A DNA stretch of 64,000 bases, from positions 10,393 through 74,392 of the forward strand of contig JAXMHQ010000028.1 of assembly GCA_046346665.1 (NCBI GenBank), written 5' to 3'. This document shows, piece after piece, positions 29,979-37,988 of this stretch. Below the pieces are notes generated by a model, which saw only the letters and a list, made by a program, of their open reading frames with translations, made no database searches and was not told where the DNA came from. Position 1 is the stretch's first letter. Each line of letters starts with the position of its first letter. This stretch comes from JAXMHQ01 sp046346665 (lineage in GTDB: Bacteria > Verrucomicrobiota > Verrucomicrobiia > Limisphaerales > JAXMHQ01). The position numbers and the translations under genes were made by a program.

Positions 29979-30545
29979 TCACGCCCGCTTGCGGGCCTTT
30001 ATCTCCTTGGCCAAGGATTTGTAGATGGCCTGCGTCTTCCCCTTGCAAGTCATCGCAGCGGTCCAAACCAGGAAGTGGTGTGCGTGATGCTCCACAACCC
30101 AGTCCAGAAACGCAATTCCCTGCCCGATGGCCTTCGTAGTCAGCTCGAAAACGTCCCAGCGCAAATCCTGGGCGTGGGCACCACGAAGTGTTGTGTGGGC
30201 GATGTTCTTGTTTATTGCCTCGCGCTCGGACACAGTGAGAAAGGATAGGTCATTCGCCATTCCGAAATCCGATGCCCGGATATCGTCAGGCCGAGTTTTA
30301 TGCATCCGCGGGGTCAGGAAATCGTCAAGGTCGCGGAGGGCGATCAGGGTGGTATTAAGACAGGCGTTCTGAATAGTTTGCAGCATCCAAGTGCGATCGT
30401 TCTTGCTCGGTTCGCCTTGAAACTCCTTCAGGTTCCAAAACTCCAGTGTGCTGAAAAAGTAGGAAAAAACGAGATTCAGGCGCTCGGCAAAATGTTCGAT
30501 CTTCAGCGCAAGCTCGCGATCTTCCTTCATCGATTCATCGCTCAT
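29979..30545 (-). CDS. Hypothetical helical protein (island)
   Basis: 188 residues from the ATG at 30545. Rich in helix-forming residues throughout, with an aromatic/His cluster FLDWVVEHHAHHFLVWTAAM near the C-terminus and a basic end (KEIKARKRA). The middle has a conserved-looking RDLDDFLTPRMHKTRPDDI segment. No family was recognised; HEPN-like folds are possible but the RxxxxH motif is not evident. First gene inside the island, facing the tRNA. Confidence 0.6.
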   Translation of the reverse strand: MSDESMKEDRELALKIEHFAERLNLVFSYFFSTLEFWNLKEFQGEPSKNDRTWMLQTIQNACLNTTLIALRDLDDFLTPRMHKTRPDDIRASDFGMANDLSFLTVSEREAINKNIAHTTLRGAHAQDLRWDVFELTTKAIGQGIAFLDWVVEHHAHHFLVWTAAMTCKGKTQAIYKSLAKEIKARKRA

Positions 30546-30803
30546 AGGTCCATTAGTCTCCAACTCGTCCCGACATGCAACGGCAAACCCCGGGCTTAGA
30601 AGCTTAGGCTTTTGGGAGGCCGGCTCAGGGCGTCGCCCATCATGCCCAGCCTGCGACCTTCCAAACCTCAGGCGCAACTGGGCACCTGGATCTGCGTTCC
30701 ATGCGTTGGCCCAATAAATGGCCGCAAAAGCGCCGAACTGTCTTGATCTCCACCTCCGTCACGCCTCACATTCATGTCCGCCACCCTTTGAAGGGGCGGC
30801 CGC

Positions 30804-31670
30804 ATGACACTTACCCCAAAAACGATCCAAATCTTTCTTCCCGGCGGCGATCCGCGCGGTATCCGCGTGGCGGAAATCACCACCCGGATCATGCAGTTGA
30901 TCGAAGTGCCGCGCAGTCTGTTAGCGGACTTCATCAAAATGCCGGAGAGTAATCAAGTGGCGATCTACTTCCTCTTCGGTGAGGCGGAGGACGGCACCGA
31001 ACAACGGGTTTATCTCGGCCAAACGGGCGATCTGCGCGCCCGGCTGGTAAAGCACAACAAGGAAAAGGAGTTTTGGGAGCGCGCCCTGGTTCTGATCTCT
31101 CGCACGAACAGCCTCACTCAGACTCATGCGCTATTTCTGGAATGGCACTGCCTCCAGGCCGCCCGCAAAGCCGCCCGCTACCGCGACGAAAACGGCAACA
31201 GTGGAACCAAACCACACACACCCGCACCGTTGGAAGCAGACTGCCTGGAAGTGTTCGAGACCGGCAAGATCTTGCTTGCAACCCTTGGCTATCCACTCTT
31301 CGACCCCGTGGCGAAATCCGCCTCCGCTCCGAAGTCTGAGGAAATATTCTACTGTAAGGCCTCCGGTGCCGACGGCCGGGGACTCTACACCCAGGAGGGT
31401 TTTGTGGTGCTGAAAGGCTCGACCGGTCGCGAGGAGAGCGTGCCCTCATTTGTCGGCACCACGTGGCACGAGCTGCGTCACCGGATGGTGGAATCCGGAG
31501 TCTTGAAGCAGGAGGGCGGAAAGCTCGTCTTCACCAAGGATCAACTTTTCAAAACACCCAGTATGGCCGCAGCATTACTGACCGGCAGAACCGCCAATGG
31601 CTGGCTCGAGTGGAAGGACAAAGACGGCAAATCCCTTGATGCCCTGAAGCGCCAATCATCCGCAGATTAA
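30804..31670 (+). CDS. GIY-YIG nuclease with DUF4357 domain
   Basis: 288 residues. After about 50 residues the GIY-YIG core appears in degenerate form: AIYFLFGE... with VYLGQTGDLRARLVKHNKEK (the YIG half with Arg), then EWHCLQAARKAARYR with the catalytic-type Glu. The C-terminal part, EIFYCKASGADGRGLYTQEGFVVLKGS and the WLEWKDKDGKSLD end, is the DUF4357 module that often follows such nucleases. It probably nicks or cuts DNA; a defence role is inferred from neighbours. A small membrane protein follows 21 bp later. Confidence 0.8.
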   Translation: MTLTPKTIQIFLPGGDPRGIRVAEITTRIMQLIEVPRSLLADFIKMPESNQVAIYFLFGEAEDGTEQRVYLGQTGDLRARLVKHNKEKEFWERALVLISRTNSLTQTHALFLEWHCLQAARKAARYRDENGNSGTKPHTPAPLEADCLEVFETGKILLATLGYPLFDPVAKSASAPKSEEIFYCKASGADGRGLYTQEGFVVLKGSTGREESVPSFVGTTWHELRHRMVESGVLKQEGGKLVFTKDQLFKTPSMAAALLTGRTANGWLEWKDKDGKSLDALKRQSSAD

Positions 31671-31691
31671 GGTCTAGGCAAAGGACTCTCC

Positions 31692-32075
31692 GTGAGCTAC
31701 CTCGCGTTCAGCTATTACAGATACAAGTGGGAACCGCCGCAGGTCGACGAACCGCTGAAGCAGTGGTTAAATGGAATTACCCTCGAACAACTCCGAGAAC
31801 ACCTACGCGGGCAAAGCAAACAGGAGTGGATCGATGCATGGCGACAAGTGCGCTTGTGGGTAATCTGGTTAGGTGCTGCTTTCGTGGTGTGTCTGATTCT
31901 TGGCTCCCTCGGGCCTAAGGGCGCCTGGGAGAACATTTTGATTATGGTCCTGGTAGGACTGTTCTTTTCGCTCGCTTCTATCCCCATCACGGTCGGCACA
32001 TTATTTGAATATCAGTTTAGGCGCTGGCGTTGGTTTAGGAGACAGAAGCTCATACTGATGAATCAGCCTATCTAG
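31692..32075 (+). CDS. Small two-TM membrane protein
   Basis: 127 residues starting at GTG 31692, with AAGGA 7 bases upstream. Soluble helical N-terminus of about 55 residues, then hydrophobic segments VIWLGAAFVVCLILGSL and ILIMVLVGLFFSLASIPITV, and a basic C-terminus (RWRWFRRQK). Close spacing to the GIY-YIG gene suggests one transcript; no family was recognised. Confidence 0.6.
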   Translation: MSYLAFSYYRYKWEPPQVDEPLKQWLNGITLEQLREHLRGQSKQEWIDAWRQVRLWVIWLGAAFVVCLILGSLGPKGAWENILIMVLVGLFFSLASIPITVGTLFEYQFRRWRWFRRQKLILMNQPI

Positions 32076-32295
32076 AAAGCAGATCACTCTGCCTGACCGG
32101 AGCGAGGCAGCGAACCACCTCCGGCTGAGCAGTCGGACGGTTCCGACAATTTGCCCGCGACTTTTGCATATGGCCGAAGGTTATAATTCATATAGTTCGG
32201 CGTGTGTCAGTGCCGCGCGCGCCGAGCTCCTCATCTGAGGCGAAGCTTTTTGCCAGCTCTTGAAGCCGGCGATGGTAACCGGTATAGTCTAAGGT

Positions 32296-32997
32296 ATGGC
32301 TCAATGCACAGCACCAGTATATGGCCATCGCACAGAGAGCGGTGCAGAGGCCTGTCCTGCGTGTCGAGGCCGTTCTCGTAGCTACGGATCGTATTCGCAC
32401 CCGTCGTATTCGTTTCCATCCTACTCCTCGCCGCAGACCGCCTATGGCAGCGGGAGCGGTGGCGGCGGGTCTGGCAGTAGCGTGAGGCCGCGCTGGTCGC
32501 GCGTGGGTTCAACCTTGGTATATACGATTATCGAGGTGCGGGCACTCACGCCAATCCGCGAGACCATCGAAAAGCGAGCGTCGCTGCCTGACCTTCGGGA
32601 CGTCTTTCTCTGCCACGCATGGGACGACCGGAGCGGGCCCGCCAAAGAGCTAAACGATCTGCTGGAGTCGCGAGGTGTCAAGGTTTGGTTCAGCGAGAAG
32701 GATGTTGCCCTCGGCACGCCGTTACTCCGAGAAATCGACAAAGGACTGGCGAAGTCGCGAGTCGGCATCGTGCTGGTGACTCCTGCGTTCCTGCGCCGTG
32801 TTCAAGGAGAGGGCATCGCAGACAAAGAACTTTCAGCACTCCTCGCGCGGGAGCAGCTCGTTCCTATAGTGCACGGCACGACCTATGACGCTCTCCGCGA
32901 GGTCAGTCCCCTGCTTGGCTCGCGAAGCGGCCTGAGCACTGCAGAAACCTCAATGGCACTCGTGGCGGCCAAGATAGCCGAGTTGGTTACGCTTTAG
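32296..32997 (+). CDS. TIR-domain protein with N-terminal Cys motif and low-complexity linker
   Basis: 233 residues. The N-terminus has CTAPVYGHRTESGAEACPAC, a possible zinc knuckle. Residues 28-62 are Ser/Tyr/Gly-rich. The TIR domain runs from about 101 (DVFLCHAWDD) with WFSEKDVALG and LREIDKGLAKSRVGIVLVTP; Glu134 or Glu146 is a candidate NADase residue. Bacterial TIRs often act as NAD-consuming or signal-making defence effectors. No SIR2/SLOG partner (ThsA) lies nearby, so a standard Thoeris system is not supported. The preceding 220-bp spacer holds its own promoter. Confidence 0.85.
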   Translation: MAQCTAPVYGHRTESGAEACPACRGRSRSYGSYSHPSYSFPSYSSPQTAYGSGSGGGGSGSSVRPRWSRVGSTLVYTIIEVRALTPIRETIEKRASLPDLRDVFLCHAWDDRSGPAKELNDLLESRGVKVWFSEKDVALGTPLLREIDKGLAKSRVGIVLVTPAFLRRVQGEGIADKELSALLAREQLVPIVHGTTYDALREVSPLLGSRSGLSTAETSMALVAAKIAELVTL

Positions 32998-33102
32998 CTT
33001 TATTGCCAAGCTGGCTGGTGCCTCCTCGCCATGCGGCTGGAGAGCGGTAAGCCGACCGCCGGTTTATCGGCGTGAGGCCAAAAAACTGATACCCCTTGAC
33101 CC

Positions 33103-33300
33103 GTGGACGGGCCAACACTCAACTACTACGACCAGCACTCCGCTGAAGCGGCCGCCAGATTCCGCGCCGCCCAGGCCCCACAGTGGCGTCTCCAGTTCCA
33201 GGAGGCTTTTCCAGCCGGCTCCCGCGTGCTCGATGTAGGTGCCGGCTCCGGTCGCGACCAGGCAATGCTGTTGGACATGGGTTTTGTCAGATATGTTTGA
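33103..33300 (+). pseudogene. Truncated SAM-dependent methyltransferase
   Basis: 65 residues, starting at GTG 33103. It has the start of a class I methyltransferase: NYYDQHSAEAAARF and motif I SRVLDVGAGSGRDQAML. The frame ends six codons after, where a full enzyme would have about 130 residues more. The break lies about 20 bp from the brxL stop codon, so insertion of the BREX cluster or a deletion removed the rest. It is similar to methyltransferases found in other mobile islands. Confidence 0.7.
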
Positions 33301-33318
33301 TCCAAAACGCGGGACGAC

Positions 33319-35373
33319 TTACTCCGCCAAAGCCTTGAAAAATGCGTCCGCTGGCTCGCTGTAAAACTCGATATTGATCTTCGTCCACAATTCGTCCGGC
33401 AGTTCGTTCAGCTGCCGCCGAGCTGCCACTGGCATCAGCAGCACCGCCGCCTGTTTCTCGATGGCAATTTCCACCAGCGCCACTGCATTCGGTAGCATCT
33501 CCAGCGAACCGCCCAGGTTCAACGAACCTACAATAATCAGTCCACCCCTGGTGCTACGTTCGAGTAAGCCGCCGGCCAGCGCCAGCAGCACGGGCAGGCC
33601 CAGTCCGCCGCCGCTCTTGTCGTTGTCCATCGCGCGCATCTGCACCGAAAATTCATGCGTGCGCGGGTCGCGGTCGCCTACGAGCTTTTTCGCTAGCGCA
33701 TATAGGTTTTGCTCGCCCACTTTTACGCTCTCCTTAAATGCCGGCGGCGCGGGTGTGTTCAAGATGCGCACGCCACCACCCGGCCCGGCCGCAACCTCGA
33801 TTCGATAAAGCCCTGGCCCGGCTTCCGTTGTTCCAGGCGAAATCGCCCACACCTGTCCGGGCGGCAGCGGGTCGCTCTCAATCGCTTCGTCGCTATGCAG
33901 CTCCGGCGTCGCGACGAATTGCTCCACGCCATCCGTGCCGATCGTGTAGCTGAAATGCGTGTTGCGGAACTCGCTTTTAAGGCAGCGCTTCTGTTGCTCC
34001 TTCACCCGCCGGCGCGATTCCAGCGCCATGCGGACGATGGCTTCCATGTCTGCGTCAGAGATCTGCATCTCCGGGTCGGGGAACAGCAGCTTAATCATGC
34101 CACTCACCGTTTTGTTCACGGCCTCGATGTCGCGGCCGCTCAACGCGCCTCCCAGATGCACCCGGCCTTGCATAGCCGCCATTCGGCTGCTCGTGCGCAG
34201 TTTCGTCCAGCACTCGCTCAGGAAATCGCTCACCAGCCCGAAATGATTCGTCAAATGCGTATTCGGATTCAGCTTTGGGAAATCCCAACCTGGCACATAC
34301 GCATGTATACGGTCATGGAACGCGGTGTCGTCGCGCATTTCCGGCGGGAGCGGGCTGAGCAGGTGCCCAATCTTCTGTTGCTGTAACACGTCCACGTCAA
34401 AGTTGCCCACCATCACGATGCCGCCCTCGGCGCGGATGCTTTCCTTGCCGCGTGAAAATTCACCCGACGCCATATAGCCCTTCAGGATGTTTACGCCGTC
34501 CTTCTGGTCGAAGGACACGCCGGATACTTCGTCGAAACACACCACGTCGTAGTGGCACACTAGCCCACGCTGGCCGCTCGCGTTGTTTACGAACATTTTT
34601 GCCACCGTCGCCTTGCCGCCGGAGATCAGGTGCGAATACGGGGAGATTTGCTGGAAGAGATGGCTTTTGCCCGTGCCTCGCGGCCCGAGTTCCACCATGT
34701 TGTAGTTCCGCTCCACGAACGGCATCATGCGCAATAACACCACCAGCTTGGCACGGTCGGTGAGTTCGGTCGGTTCAAGCCCGATGGACCGGATGAGAAA
34801 ATCGCGCCACTGCTCGGTCGTGAATCCGCGCCGGCCTTTAGCGAGCACGTCCACCGCGTCGGACTTGGAGAGCTGGATAGGCCTCAGCGCCTCGATGGCA
34901 AACGGGCGGCCGCCATTTTCCTCGGCGATCACCGCGTCGTAACCGAGCGTCACTTCCGCGTAAAAACCGTCGGTCAGCATCCTCTCGTGTTCCTTCACCA
35001 GCTTGTCGCCGATGCGCACGTCTTTGAGCGCGAGGCTCGGCAGTTCGGCGACGTAGCAATCGTTCTTCGCGTCGAGGCGGGCCCGCACGATGTCAATGAG
35101 CTTCACCGAACCGGTTTCGCGGGCCTTCGACTTGAACAACTCCTCCTGTCCTGTGCGGACGGTGCGATTGTTCAGTTGTTGCTCGACAATGGAAAGCCCC
35201 TCACGGATTTCGTTCTCGTTCACCGTGGCGCAGTAGCGGCCCAGCAGGAACTCCACGACATACGTCGGCACGGGATACTGCCGGCTGTATTTCCGCACCA
35301 GGTCTTTGCGCACCAAGTAGCCATCGAACGCCGCCGCCGCCAGCTTATCCAGTTCATCCAGTTGTAGGCTCAT
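33319..35373 (-). CDS. brxL: BREX Lon-like protease BrxL
   Basis: 684 residues. The N-terminal domain is followed by an AAA+ module with Walker A LGPRGTGKSHLFQ and a Walker B-type VVCFDEVSG, and a C-terminal Lon-like fold (DNDKSGGGLGLPVLLALAGG, IIVGSLNLGGSLEMLPNA). BrxL is the sixth core protein of type I BREX. ATG 35373 lies 4 bp after the pglZ stop; the TTG at 35391 in the same frame is a less likely start. It is needed for phage defence in several systems, as known from the family. Confidence 0.92.
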   Translation of the reverse strand: MSLQLDELDKLAAAAFDGYLVRKDLVRKYSRQYPVPTYVVEFLLGRYCATVNENEIREGLSIVEQQLNNRTVRTGQEELFKSKARETGSVKLIDIVRARLDAKNDCYVAELPSLALKDVRIGDKLVKEHERMLTDGFYAEVTLGYDAVIAEENGGRPFAIEALRPIQLSKSDAVDVLAKGRRGFTTEQWRDFLIRSIGLEPTELTDRAKLVVLLRMMPFVERNYNMVELGPRGTGKSHLFQQISPYSHLISGGKATVAKMFVNNASGQRGLVCHYDVVCFDEVSGVSFDQKDGVNILKGYMASGEFSRGKESIRAEGGIVMVGNFDVDVLQQQKIGHLLSPLPPEMRDDTAFHDRIHAYVPGWDFPKLNPNTHLTNHFGLVSDFLSECWTKLRTSSRMAAMQGRVHLGGALSGRDIEAVNKTVSGMIKLLFPDPEMQISDADMEAIVRMALESRRRVKEQQKRCLKSEFRNTHFSYTIGTDGVEQFVATPELHSDEAIESDPLPPGQVWAISPGTTEAGPGLYRIEVAAGPGGGVRILNTPAPPAFKESVKVGEQNLYALAKKLVGDRDPRTHEFSVQMRAMDNDKSGGGLGLPVLLALAGGLLERSTRGGLIIVGSLNLGGSLEMLPNAVALVEIAIEKQAAVLLMPVAARRQLNELPDELWTKINIEFYSEPADAFFKALAE

Positions 35374-35377
35374 AATC

Positions 35378-37726
35378 TCAGCTTTCTCCAATCGTCGTTG
35401 CCTGCTTACTCAATACGTTTCCGAACGCGTCTAGCAGCACTACCACTGCGGCCGCACCCGCCTGGTCGTCATCCGGCACAACGAGGGAAACCTGTCCGCT
35501 GGCATCCGTCGTTTTCGGCGCTGTTGTCAGCGTGGTGTCCGGCGCATTCGCCTTCGTGCGGATGTCGACCGTCACGCCGGCCATGGCTGTTTCCAGCGTC
35601 ACACGGCAGCGCAGTCGCTGCCACTCCACGGTTTTGATCCGCACCGCAGTCGGCGCGGTGTCTTTGACCGGCTGCACGGTCAGGATCGGAATCAGACACT
35701 CCTGAACGCTCAATCCGCCATGTGCGTAGCTCATCCCGGCCACGAACGCCGTAATGTCCGGCGCGATCGCCGCTTCCGCCGAGGTATTCCAAAACCAGCC
35801 CACCTTTGGCACGGACACCTTCGACTGCCCTTTAATAGCCGCGCATCGTGCCCAGCGGCTCTCGACGAGGTAGCCCGGCAAATCCGTTTTCGGCAGGCCC
35901 CCCGGCACGAGCAACCAGCCGTGATCCGTCACCACGCGGACCGAGCGCCAGCCGGCATCCAGCAATTCCGTGATGCGTTCCACGATGCCGTCGAGTTCTT
36001 CAGCCACTTGCCCCGCCAGCCCCAACTGCATGTCGTGACCTCGCCGGTCAATCGCCGCACACTCCGTCCATCCCTTGCCGGTCACGTCGCCGGTCTCGCT
36101 CGTGGCGAGATACTGATAGCCAATGTCCTCCAGCAACCTCCGGAAACGCGCTGTGGTCAGTTCCTGTCCGCCCTCTTTTAGCCACGGTGCGAAATTGTCC
36201 GGCAGCGTAAAGCCGCCTTGCAGCATCGCCGTCACCGGCGACACCGCCGGCTTGGCCGTCGCCGTTACCGTCGGTGTGCCCGCCCAGCGCCGCCCCAACC
36301 CGACGCGCAGACCGCGCTCCTCGCACAACGCCCGCAGCGCCTGACCGAGGTCATATCGAAGGCCGTCCGCGAACAGCAGGCACTCGCCCACGTTCGCTTC
36401 GATCACCGGTTGCTGGCTAATGCCGCCGAACGGCGCCTGGGCGGCGAGTTGTTGAAAAAGTTCCGCCGCCGAACGCAGCCAAGGCAGATAGACCGCTCGC
36501 GCCGCCGCTTGGATCGCTGCCCGGTCCTGGTTCGACTTACCTTCCGCCAGCGCCCGCAGCAACTTTAAGTCGGCTTCGTAGCCACCTTCCTCGTAATTCT
36601 TTGCCACCGCTTCCAGGCTCGCGCCGTTCAGGGTCTTCGCCGTCTTTTCTGCCAGCGCCACCAGATGTTCCAGCGCGTCCGCCATCGGGCTCCGTTCCAT
36701 CTTGGCCCACACCCAATCCCGGCGCTTGCCATGTTCATTTTCCAGTTCCTTCACCCGCGCTCGTGCCGCCGAGCCGTCCATCGGCCCCAGATCCAACAGC
36801 GCCGCCCGGAGGCGCGCCTCCGCTTTGTCGTTTTCATCCGGCCAGGATTCGGGATTGAAAAGTAATTCCCTTGGCTTGGCCCGCGTCAGTAAATCCGGCA
36901 GTGCCTTATAAAGCACCGGCGCTTCGGAAAACCGGTCCCACAACTGTTGCCACGCGGTTTCCTTGCGCAGCCCCAGCTTCTCCGCCGCACCCACCGCTCC
37001 GTCTTCGTCTGGGTCGAAGCCATAATCTTTTTTACAGCGCGACCGGAAGGCGTGCCACTTGCCGTCGCCCCAGCTCTCGCGGGCTTCCTTCGGGCTATTC
37101 ATCCATTCCAGTAGATCGCGAGGATGATCACCCACCATCAGCTTGTCGAAATCCTCCGCCTCCAGTCGCTTGCCTTCGAGCTTGGCCACGGGTGTTTCCG
37201 CCAGCACCGGCAGCGAACTGTGCAACGAGTTCCGCGTCGCCTCGTCGCGCAATACGTCCAGTCCCAGGCCATCATCCGAGACGAGAAAAGCCTCCACCGT
37301 CCAGTCCTTCCCATTGCGTTGTGTCCACACCACGCCGCGATATTGGAGTTCCACCAGCGGCTGGAGCAGGAGCGGACAATCCGCCGCCGCCCGCAACGTC
37401 TGCCGGCTCACGTTCGGCAGATACACGATTGGCACAACCTCCTTGCCCAGGCCGAGATTGATCGTCCCTCCCACGATGCACTTGAGCCAGACCGCCGGCC
37501 CGCTGCGCTTTGTCACGTCGTATTCGCCGAAAACCACGAGCTGCGGCAGTCGCTCCTGCAGCTTCTTGACCACCGGCTGCCACTGGCCGTCGGCATCCGT
37601 CCACAAAACCGCCGTCGGTTGGGTTTCAACACCCGGTTGATGCCGGGTCGCCACCAGCAGGGATGCCTCCACGGCTTGCAGCAACGTCCCCGGCGCTTTC
37701 GATTTGGTTCGGTAGCTCACGCTCAT
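35378..37726 (-). CDS. pglZ: BREX phosphatase-superfamily protein PglZ
   Basis: 782 residues, in the normal range for PglZ. The C-terminal half carries the alkaline-phosphatase-superfamily parts: ECLLFADGLRYDLGQALRAL with the metal-binding Asp, RRGHDMQLGLAGQVAEELD and VRVVTDHGWLLVPGG (Asp/His pair). The N-terminal 350 residues are the helical PglZ-specific region. Its position between pglX and brxL matches type I BREX. The start ATG is 7 bp after the wHTH gene's stop (37734). Confidence 0.92.
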   Translation of the reverse strand: MSVSYRTKSKAPGTLLQAVEASLLVATRHQPGVETQPTAVLWTDADGQWQPVVKKLQERLPQLVVFGEYDVTKRSGPAVWLKCIVGGTINLGLGKEVVPIVYLPNVSRQTLRAAADCPLLLQPLVELQYRGVVWTQRNGKDWTVEAFLVSDDGLGLDVLRDEATRNSLHSSLPVLAETPVAKLEGKRLEAEDFDKLMVGDHPRDLLEWMNSPKEARESWGDGKWHAFRSRCKKDYGFDPDEDGAVGAAEKLGLRKETAWQQLWDRFSEAPVLYKALPDLLTRAKPRELLFNPESWPDENDKAEARLRAALLDLGPMDGSAARARVKELENEHGKRRDWVWAKMERSPMADALEHLVALAEKTAKTLNGASLEAVAKNYEEGGYEADLKLLRALAEGKSNQDRAAIQAAARAVYLPWLRSAAELFQQLAAQAPFGGISQQPVIEANVGECLLFADGLRYDLGQALRALCEERGLRVGLGRRWAGTPTVTATAKPAVSPVTAMLQGGFTLPDNFAPWLKEGGQELTTARFRRLLEDIGYQYLATSETGDVTGKGWTECAAIDRRGHDMQLGLAGQVAEELDGIVERITELLDAGWRSVRVVTDHGWLLVPGGLPKTDLPGYLVESRWARCAAIKGQSKVSVPKVGWFWNTSAEAAIAPDITAFVAGMSYAHGGLSVQECLIPILTVQPVKDTAPTAVRIKTVEWQRLRCRVTLETAMAGVTVDIRTKANAPDTTLTTAPKTTDASGQVSLVVPDDDQAGAAAVVVLLDAFGNVLSKQATTIGES

Positions 37727-37733
37727 TGGTAAA

Positions 37734-37988
37734 TCAAAGGTTCAGTTTGCGATGGTAGCCGGGGCGCTTTGGAGACGTGGGTAGCTTATCAGCCAAGACG
37801 TATTTCGTGGCGGAGGACTCACCAGTTTTTCTCAACATCCCCACAATGCACATTGCGCTAAACAACTTAATCGAACTGTCGTAGTTCAACCCGGTAACTT
37901 GCCGGCATTCCCGGTTCGTAATCGCGCCACGTTCGCGGACGTAGTCCAAGACAGCTCCAAGGTGTTCGATCGTTATTTCTTCAGGCAT
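37734..37988 (-). CDS. Small winged-helix protein inside the BREX operon
   Basis: 84 residues. The sequence VLDYVRERGAITNRECRQVT followed by LNYDSSIKLFSAMCIVGMLRKTG has the pattern of a winged helix-turn-helix (helix-turn-helix and wing) seen at the C-terminus of RecG-like/ATP-binding proteins. The ATG at 37988 overlaps the pglX stop by 8 bp (atgcctga), so the two are co-translated. It could be a BREX regulator or a free DNA-recognition module for PglX. It is not one of the six core BREX proteins, and not a full-length BrxR. Confidence 0.75.
   Translation of the reverse strand: MPEEITIEHLGAVLDYVRERGAITNRECRQVTGLNYDSSIKLFSAMCIVGMLRKTGESSATKYVLADKLPTSPKRPGYHRKLNL

Noticed and set aside
32296..32997. 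Thoeris system
   Set aside because: Only a TIR protein is present; no ThsA (SIR2/SLOG) gene occurs in the island.
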